Of a stretch of DNA of 43,714 nucleotides, positions 38,728 to 43,714 are shown piece after piece. The stretch is taken from positions 1 through 43,714 of the forward strand of contig NZ_QJUG01000050.1 of assembly GCF_003426775.1 (NCBI RefSeq), in the 5' to 3' direction. The DNA is from Allorhizocola rhizosphaerae (GTDB taxonomy: Bacteria; Actinomycetota; Actinomycetes; Mycobacteriales; Micromonosporaceae). Under the pieces are notes generated by a model. The model saw nothing but the letters and a program-made list of their open reading frames with translations. It was not told the origin of the DNA and did not search any database. The number at the start of each line of letters is the position of its first letter. Within the stretch, counting starts at the first letter, position 1. The translations under genes were made by a program, and so were the position numbers.

Positions 38728-41583
38728 ATGGCAGGAGGCATGAGGCCGATGAACACGTTGACTCGCGGTAGGGTACGTGACGATGTCGTCTTCATCACCG
38801 CACTCTCTGCTGACCAAGCCTTCTACGAAGTTCTTCATGCTCTGCAAGGTGATCCTGGGCCGTTTACCTTGGCCACGTGCGACCCGCCGGAGGAGATGTC
38901 TTATGAACCCGCGACTGATATCGAATGGCACGCTGACTATCCCGCCTATGTCATCTACACCTCCGGTTCGACCGGGCGTCCTAAGGGCATGGTGTCCCCG
39001 CCCGGAGCTTTGCTGGGCAAACACCTGGCAGAAGTGCATGCCACACAACGGGTCGACCCCGCGCTGATCCCGCTGGCCGCCCTCGCGACGGTGCCGCCTG
39101 CCCAGCTGCCCTATTTCGATACCGTCATCGGCGGCGGCGACGCCTGCACGGTCGAACTGGTGTGGCACTGGATGCTGGTCTGCCATCCCATCAGCTTCTA
39201 CGGACCGACCGAGTCCATGGTGATGACAGACAGGAGCCGACTGCTGGTGCGTGATGTTCAGGCGCCGACAATCGGCCGTCCTATCCTGAGCAGCCGGGTC
39301 GACCTACACGACGCCGCGTTGCGTCCGGTGGTCGCCCGCGTGGCCGGAGAGCTCCATCTGGCAGGGCTCGGCCTCGCACGCGGGTACCAGCACCGGCCGG
39401 GCTTCACGGCGGAAAGGTTTGTCGACAACCCGTTCGGTGAGCCGGGACAGCGGATGTACCGCACCGGCGACGTCGTGCGGTGGCACGACGACGGCCAGCT
39501 GGAGTTCGCTGGTGCCGGCGGCGGAGTCGCGTGCAGCACCGGCGTCGGGATGCGCCTGCGCGACTCGCTCGACGTGGCCGTGCTGGAGGCCTCATTGGCT
39601 GGGCTGCTGCTGCGGCACGAGTCGCTGTGGACCATCCTCCAAACCGTCGACGCGCGCGGCGTACAAGTCGTTGTTGCCCAGGGGAAGATCTCGCCTCAGC
39701 AGATGGATCTGTCCACTGTGGAGATCAGCGACGAGGTGGTGGACCTGATCCTTGACGAGCGGCTGTGGCTGCCGTTTGACCTAAGGACCCTACCGCTGAC
39801 CGGGGCGCTGCTTATCCGGCCCCATTTCGGCCTGGACGCCCGCGGCAGCGATGCGATGGCGCGGCTAGAAGATCGCTTCGAGATCATGCGCGTCCTCGCC
39901 AGTATTTCCGGTGTGGCTGAAGCGCTAGGGCTCTTCGACCTCGGCGAGCACCGGGCACTAGCGATGGAGTGCGTGGACGGCCGCCTGCTGAGTCGGCAGA
40001 TCGCGAACCGTTTGCCGCTCCTAAAGGGCGGCAGTGGACGCCACGGTCTGGCCCAATATACGACGTGGGCGATGACGATCTATGGGCAGATCGAGACAGC
40101 CACCCAAACTACCCACCAAGAAAGATACGTGGATGGCGATCTGCACCTCTGGAACTTGCTGGTCTGCGGAGGAGACACGATCGGGCTGCTCGACTACGGG
40201 GTGGCCATACCGGTGGAGCGGATGACTCGGCCAGGTTTTGCCAATCAGGGATTCTCGGCTCCTTCGACTATCGCCCGGTTCGATATTGACCTGTACGCGC
40301 TAGCGTGTCTGATGCTGGCGAGTTCCTTGCCGATGTCGAATATCGTGCGGCACGACCGGACCAAGGCCCGGCACTTTGGCGATATCACCGCAGCGGACTT
40401 CCTGGTGCCGAATTATTTCCCGGAGCGGGCCGTGGCGGTGGCGGTGATCTCGCCGGACGGACTGGGCGGGTGGAAGCAAGCCTGGACCTCGCTGACGAGG
40501 GCGATCGCAGCCAGTGCAAACCTGCGCTGCGACGCCATGCTGTATCCGAGCGATCCGCGGCAGTTCGCCACCGACGACGGTGAGATCGGCCTCGCGTTCG
40601 GCGCGGCAGGCGTGTTGTATGCGCTGGCGGTCACTGGAGACAGAGGACTGGTCGCTTGCATTCGGCACCAACTGGGACAGTTCCGTACTGTGGCGGGGGG
40701 ATACCGAGACGCGGCGCAGCGTTTGGCTACGCTGCCACGTGGGGTTTTGCACTGCTCGATTGGGACAGGCAAGTCCTCGCTTGTGGCTGGATGGTCCGCC
40801 TACCACCAGTTGAGGCTCACCAAGCCGGCTGTGCGGCTAATCGCAGGGTTGACGAATAACCACATTCAGACAGCCGCGTCGTACGCACTCCGCCATCCGA
40901 TCGCTGCTCCTAACGTCACGTCGACATGTGCCGTCCACACCGGAATCGCTGTGGTTGTGGATCGCACAGGTAGCGCAATCGCATCAAGCAGCGCCACCAA
41001 TGAAGTTCGGGAGACGGCACGGCGAGGGTATCTAGCAAGCCATCTCGCTGATGCGTTGGGCATAGACCATAGGCGCCTGCGTTCCGCGGCGATCGAACTT
41101 GTGTGGCCCGTAGTGTTTGCGCGGCTGACCAGGCGAGTGGAATCAGGCCGGAAACATTGCGGGCGCAAGCGAGCCGCACGGGCACAAGTCAGCTTGCCCG
41201 GAGCGGCTCTACAACGACGTGGAGGTGGCCATGGACCATCTCTCTTTATCTGCAAACGGCCCACGCAAGCACTGCTGTGGCACCTGGGAGACGGCAATGG
41301 TATCGCCAATGATCACGAAACGAGCAGCCGGCGGTTAAGTCGACCTGGCTTTGCCCGTCAGCCTCTTCCTCGGCTTGTAACCTGCTTACATGGGATCCGT
41401 GGCAAACGGAAGAACGAATTGCCGATGATCCAAACGTCTCTCCGGCTTCAGCGCAGTTCGGCGAGGTATACGCCGCCGTCCGTGCTTCACTTTGCGGTCT
41501 TCGACGCCGCGAACTCCCGCTGTCCTGAGGCTGGCAGAAGGGTCGCTAACGGCGCGCTGCTCTCAAGCCCCCTTATGGCGTGA
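38728..41583 (+). CDS. Chimeric open frame: NRPS A-domain, C-domain piece, LanKC-type kinase/cyclase piece
   Basis: A 951-codon frame made of unrelated pieces. Residues 72-262 carry adenylation motifs YVIYTSGSTGRPKG (A3), SFYGPTE (A5), GELHLAGLGLARGY, FVDNPFGEPGQRMYRTGDVV (A6-A7), but about 60 residues between A3 and A5 are missing and the A8 and lysine (A10) motifs are gone. Residues 273-365 look like a condensation domain start (MRLRDSLDVAVLEASLAGLL, RHESLW). From about 380 a kinase-like segment of class III/IV lanthipeptide synthetases follows (FEIMRVLASISGVAEALGLF, LAMECVDGRLL, DGDLHLWNLLV, GLLDYGVA), then a LanC start (GLAFGAAGVLYAL, about 621). After about 650 nothing is recognisable. 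A stop-free relic is likelier than a working enzyme. A start at 38749 is also possible. Confidence 0.7.
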   Translation: MAGGMRPMNTLTRGRVRDDVVFITALSADQAFYEVLHALQGDPGPFTLATCDPPEEMSYEPATDIEWHADYPAYVIYTSGSTGRPKGMVSPPGALLGKHLAEVHATQRVDPALIPLAALATVPPAQLPYFDTVIGGGDACTVELVWHWMLVCHPISFYGPTESMVMTDRSRLLVRDVQAPTIGRPILSSRVDLHDAALRPVVARVAGELHLAGLGLARGYQHRPGFTAERFVDNPFGEPGQRMYRTGDVVRWHDDGQLEFAGAGGGVACSTGVGMRLRDSLDVAVLEASLAGLLLRHESLWTILQTVDARGVQVVVAQGKISPQQMDLSTVEISDEVVDLILDERLWLPFDLRTLPLTGALLIRPHFGLDARGSDAMARLEDRFEIMRVLASISGVAEALGLFDLGEHRALAMECVDGRLLSRQIANRLPLLKGGSGRHGLAQYTTWAMTIYGQIETATQTTHQERYVDGDLHLWNLLVCGGDTIGLLDYGVAIPVERMTRPGFANQGFSAPSTIARFDIDLYALACLMLASSLPMSNIVRHDRTKARHFGDITAADFLVPNYFPERAVAVAVISPDGLGGWKQAWTSLTRAIAASANLRCDAMLYPSDPRQFATDDGEIGLAFGAAGVLYALAVTGDRGLVACIRHQLGQFRTVAGGYRDAAQRLATLPRGVLHCSIGTGKSSLVAGWSAYHQLRLTKPAVRLIAGLTNNHIQTAASYALRHPIAAPNVTSTCAVHTGIAVVVDRTGSAIASSSATNEVRETARRGYLASHLADALGIDHRRLRSAAIELVWPVVFARLTRRVESGRKHCGRKRAARAQVSLPGAALQRRGGGHGPSLFICKRPTQALLWHLGDGNGIANDHETSSRRLSRPGFARQPLPRLVTCLHGIRGKRKNELPMIQTSLRLQRSSARYTPPSVLHFAVFDAANSRCPEAGRRVANGALLSSPLMA
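41231..41338 (+). CDS. Short Cys/Ser/Thr-containing ORF, RiPP-precursor-like
   Basis: A 35-residue ORF in another frame of the chimeric frame's tail. GGAGGTG ends four bases before the ATG, the best ribosome site in this area. It reads MDHLSLSANGPRKHCCGTWE, TAMVSPMITKRAAGG. A vicinal Cys pair with Ser and Thr nearby, close to a LanKC-type remnant, recalls a lanthipeptide precursor, but the leader is short and lacks the class III leader motif. Chance is a real alternative. Confidence 0.3.
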   Translation: MDHLSLSANGPRKHCCGTWETAMVSPMITKRAAGG

Positions 41584-41755
41584 CCGGAGCATAAGACTTG
41601 ATCCAGAAACGTGCTTGCAGGTTTGGGCTGGCAACTGATTTGCCAATCAGGTAGCCTAATGAATCGCGGTGCACCATTCCGCAACACGACGTAACGATTT
41701 GAAAAGGCTCCCGAGACTCTCCTAAAAATGGGTTGGGTGGGTATCGGGAAATTTA

Positions 41756-41787
41756 GAGGGCTTCCTGTTTTGCGGCAGGAGGCCCTC
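41756..41787. terminator. Hairpin, terminator-like
   Basis: GAGGGC-TTCCTG pairs with CAGGAG-GCCCTC around an 8-nt loop; one pair is imperfect. It lies 173 bp after the chimeric frame. There is no U-tract. Confidence 0.55.
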
Positions 41788-42044
41788 ACCCCATTAAGCA
41801 GTCGATTGTGGGACGCGCCTGCTGACCATCGCTGCGTGGGCGTGAGGAGTCGCTCGAAGCGATCCCCACTCGATGCCACCGCGAATAGCGAGACGCTCTC
41901 ATATTCGGCCTCGCATGAGTCGAGGGAGAATCGGCGCTCAATTAGGTACGCCTTCCCTAACTCCAAGCGATCATGGCGAATGTGTCTGGCCAATTACGGA
42001 TCGTAGTCGACATTTATTCCGATCGAATGACCGTGCCTTTTCTG

Positions 42045-42076
42045 TACCCCTCAGTGGACAAAGGTCGCGAGGGGTA
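42045..42076. promoter_or_regulatory. Inverted repeat upstream of the membrane protein/regulator genes
   Basis: TACCCCTC (42045-42052) and GAGGGGTA (42069-42076) are perfect 8-bp inverted arms, extended by TGTAC/GTACA-like flanks. It lies about 160 bp before the TTG start at 42238. It is a possible operator for the HTH regulator encoded at 42576. Confidence 0.5.
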
Positions 42077-42237
42077 GTACATAATTGACTGACCAACATT
42101 GTGATCTATCGTCCGCTCCGGAAAGAGGCGAATGAAATAGGCCGCTCAACGCGTTCACGGTCCCCGCAAAGGCCGGAAGCGCGTCTCCCGAAAATCCCAC
42201 CCAACCCATTTCATGCTCCAACATAGGAGAGTCAATC

Positions 42238-42516
42238 TTGAAAGTGTCTGTTCTATCCCAGCTGACGCAGCTTGCGGCGTCTCTGGGGGCCTTGCTGCTT
42301 GTGTGCGGCTTCATCTATGTCGGCCACGAGTGGGGCCTCTCCATAATGGAGAGCCTGGGCGCCGCCGCGATGGCGGGGACCGTCGCGGCCGGCATCGCCT
42401 ACCGGTTTTCGACAGGGTCGCCTCGGGCCGGGGGCCGCGACGACGAGTCGGCGGACCGGCGCCACGCGCGGGATGAAGATCCCCAGCATCAACCTCTCCG
42501 CATCGAAGAACCGTGA
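42238..42516 (+). CDS. Small membrane protein
   Basis: A 92-residue protein from a TTG at 42238 with AGGAGAG upstream; a GTG two codons later is an alternative. Two hydrophobic segments (LTQLAASLGALLLVCGFIYV and MESLGAAAMAGTVAAGIAYR) are followed by a charged cytoplasmic tail (GGRDDESADRRHARDEDPQH). No family is recognised. It precedes the HTH regulator gene by 59 bp, with a hairpin between them. Confidence 0.6.
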   Translation: MKVSVLSQLTQLAASLGALLLVCGFIYVGHEWGLSIMESLGAAAMAGTVAAGIAYRFSTGSPRAGGRDDESADRRHARDEDPQHQPLRIEEP

Positions 42517-42523
42517 TCAACCT

Positions 42524-42554
42524 GTGCGGCATCCGGTCTGTCCGGGTGCCGCAC
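42524..42554. terminator. Intergenic hairpin between membrane protein and regulator genes
   Basis: GTGCGGCA pairs with TGCCGCAC, with an inner CCGG/CCGG pair separated by single unpaired bases. It may attenuate transcription into the regulator or stabilise the upstream message. Confidence 0.6.
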
Positions 42555-42575
42555 CTGGCAGAGAGATAGAGCAAG

Positions 42576-43040
42576 ATGACCTACATCGACACTCTCGACG
42601 ACGAGCAGGCACAAGCCCTCGAGTCGATGATCACGGACCTGATGCACGTGCGCCGAAACGACGGCGACCCGTCGCTGCGCGAGATCGCGTTGAAAGGATC
42701 ACGCGGTGCCGGCGGCTCCGTCTCGTACGCAACGATCTCCCGAGTCCTCCAAGGCAAGGCGGAGCCAACCTGGCGATCGACCACCGTGATCCTTCGTGGA
42801 TGCGGTGTCTCGGAGCGGGAGATAAGCACCACCTGGAAGCAGCGCTGGCTCGAGCTGGCTGAGATCTTGCGTCCGGTAACGTCGCCGATCATGAAGCCGT
42901 CACCCGCGCCGGACGGCTTCCAGTGTGGCATCTGTGGATCTTGGGTGATCAATCCGAAGATCCACGCCAACTTTCATGACCGCGTCGGCCAGATAGGAGC
43001 AGGCGCACCACGGAGCCGATCACCAATCCGCCACTCCTAG
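42576..43040 (+). CDS. HTH (XRE-like) regulator with C-terminal zinc-finger-like motif
   Basis: A 154-residue protein. The N-terminal ~100 residues follow the actinobacterial XRE-like pattern: VRRNDGDPSLREIALKGSRG, YATISRVLQGKAEPTWRSTT and VILRGCGVSEREISTTWKQR. The C-terminus has CGICGSWVINPKIHANFH, a C-x2-C...H-x3-H arrangement like a C2H2 zinc finger. Such proteins are often small regulators of mobile or accessory loci. A perfect terminator follows. The paired small membrane gene upstream suggests a regulator plus membrane partner, but no function is established. Confidence 0.75.
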   Translation: MTYIDTLDDEQAQALESMITDLMHVRRNDGDPSLREIALKGSRGAGGSVSYATISRVLQGKAEPTWRSTTVILRGCGVSEREISTTWKQRWLELAEILRPVTSPIMKPSPAPDGFQCGICGSWVINPKIHANFHDRVGQIGAGAPRSRSPIRHS

Positions 43041-43056
43041 TACAAGCGGCATCGCC

Positions 43057-43106
43057 CACTGTGGGCCTCGGACCTCTCGTCGCAGACCGGTCCGAGGCCC
43101 ACAGTG
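43057..43106. terminator. Strong terminator, 18-bp perfect stem
   Basis: CACTGTGGGCCTCGGACC (43057-43074) is the exact complement of 43089-43106, with a 14-nt loop. It lies 17 bp after the regulator stop and also faces the convergent gene that ends at 43251. Confidence 0.9.
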
Positions 43107-43250
43107 TCTGGTCGATCAGGGTGCTGCCGACCGCCGATGTGATCACAAATGGTGTAGGAATCTTCAACCTTTTGTCGAGCTGGCATTCCCTGGTCAGGAG
43201 TCAGGGGATGAGACGGGCCAGAGGGTCCTCGGCGAACGGTGCGGCCTCAT

Positions 43251-43714
43251 CTACCTGGGAGCTCGTGCTCGCGCCACGTCCTTGGCGCTCATGCCGAACA
43301 GCACATTCGGCGTGACGTACCTGTGGGTGTAGCCGAGCATGAGCGCGGCCGCGATGAACTCGCCGTTGGTGATGTAGGTGCCCATGGCGCGCTCGGCCAC
43401 GTGCTTCATCCCGTAGCTTCCGGCTGCCGGAGTCTTGATCGGCGTGATGTTCTCCCGCAACCAGCCGACAACCCGCAGCACCGTCGCCTCGCTACTGGCC
43501 AACTCCTCGCGGCCCTCGGCGATCTCCGCACGACGCTGCTCGGGGGTCTTGGTCCCAGGCGAGAACGCCCCGATGCCAAACCTTCCCAGCAACGGATGCT
43601 CCTGCATCACCTCGGCGAGGCTCAACATGGACCCGAGCCGAAGCGTCGGGCGCGAGACGGGCGCTGGCCGGGCCGGCGCGGGAGCCGCCGGCCGCGGGAC
43701 CGGAGGCTGCCCCC
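43251..43714 (-). CDS. Hypothetical protein, C-terminal part (start beyond window)
   Basis: The frame is open to the window edge. The visible 153 residues begin with a Pro/Ala/Arg-rich linker (GQPPVPRPAAPAPARPAPVS), so the Met at 43628 is internal rather than the start. A helical domain follows: LSLAEVMQEHPLLGRFGIGA, EQRRAEIAEGREELASSEAT, then AAGSYGMKHVAERAMGTYIT, NGEFIAAALMLGYTHRYV. The SYG-KH..E...G.Y..NGEFIAAAL pattern recurs in proteins of mobile elements as far as I recall, but no name can be given. Confidence 0.65.
   Translation of the reverse strand, partial: GQPPVPRPAAPAPARPAPVSRPTLRLGSMLSLAEVMQEHPLLGRFGIGAFSPGTKTPEQRRAEIAEGREELASSEATVLRVVGWLRENITPIKTPAAGSYGMKHVAERAMGTYITNGEFIAAALMLGYTHRYVTPNVLFGMSAKDVARARAPR

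Larger units (their letters stand above)
41584..42237. other. Gap: hairpin and regulatory repeat, no gene assigned
   Basis: About 650 bp. Overlapping antisense frames (41487-41993 minus, 41728-42006 plus) lack motifs. The stretch is AT-richer than the left block, with a hairpin at 41756 and an inverted repeat at 42045, and probably holds the promoter for the small membrane gene. Confidence 0.4.

Noticed and set aside
41487-41993. A 168-codon minus-strand frame after the chimeric gene
   Set aside because: No motif, no ribosome site, and it overlaps another equally long frame on the other strand; composition is not convincing.
30950-43714. An integrase or relaxase that could drive island movement
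   Set aside because: None found; the only mobility sequences are dead IS3 and IS1634 remnants, so the mechanism of accretion is not explained by this window.
1-43714. tRNA, rRNA or CRISPR arrays
   Set aside because: No cloverleaf-like tRNA gene, rRNA segment or regularly spaced repeat array was recognised on either strand by eye; a tRNA scan would be needed for certainty.

Overview
The window looks like part of the chromosome of a high-GC filamentous actinomycete. The left 12 kb is very GC-rich and starts several genes with GTG. It carries HisKA_3/LuxR-type two-component pairs and secreted B-lectin/CHAP proteins, and the middle carries an EACC1-caspase operon; all are typical of Streptosporangiales, Pseudonocardiales and Streptomyces relatives. 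The genus cannot be fixed from the sequence alone.

Left block (1-12.0 kb), intact and compact: an FtsX/MacB-type ABC exporter on the minus strand (permease cut by the window edge, ATPase complete); divergently, two consecutive histidine kinase/response regulator pairs; then a DrrA/DrrB-like ABC-2 exporter. Two copies of a 49-bp repeat (4097 and 7632) bracket the second two-component system plus the ABC-2 exporter. Next come three secreted peptidoglycan-hydrolase-like proteins with mannose-type B-lectin domains: two CHAP enzymes arranged as a divergent inverted duplication around a palindromic regulatory region, and one lysozyme-like enzyme. Four small secreted or membrane proteins follow, two of them paralogues.

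Junction (12.1-13.9 kb): gene wreckage, namely a TPR-protein fragment with several frameshifts, a sensor-kinase HAMP fragment, a DUF45/YgjP metallopeptidase tail with a ruined HExxH motif, and the first of three 5' fragments of a YyaL-like (DUF255, thioredoxin-fold) gene.

Accessory block (13.9-37.7 kb): a defence-island-like region punctuated by three yyaL 5' fragments (13757, 20356, 30950) and three AbiEi-like sequences (13968 decayed, 27787 fragment, 31202 intact). Cargo: an LCAT-like alpha/beta hydrolase facing a caspase-NTPase-TPR protein now split over three frames; an EACC1 plus caspase/EF-hand/transmembrane effector operon; an ApeA-like protein; two DUF4238 proteins; a GmrSD-like DUF262/DUF1524 nuclease; a glycine-zipper membrane protein split from its wHTH-like part; and a HEPN-like protein with a Cys4 cluster. 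IS3-family and IS1634-family transposase remnants lie among them. Broken genes are common here and absent from the left block, so real decay is likelier than uniform sequencing error.

Right block (38.7-43.7 kb): a 951-codon open frame that joins pieces of an NRPS adenylation domain, a condensation-like domain and a LanKC-type kinase/cyclase; a short Cys-containing ORF with a good ribosome site near its end; a small membrane protein and an HTH/zinc-finger regulator separated by a hairpin and closed by a perfect 18-bp-stem terminator; and the 3' part of an unrecognised gene running off the edge.

The main hypothesis is that the 5' end of yyaL is an accretion site at which AbiEi-linked defence cargo has been added repeatedly, each round leaving a yyaL 5' stub broken at the codons for the CHWCHVM active-site motif.
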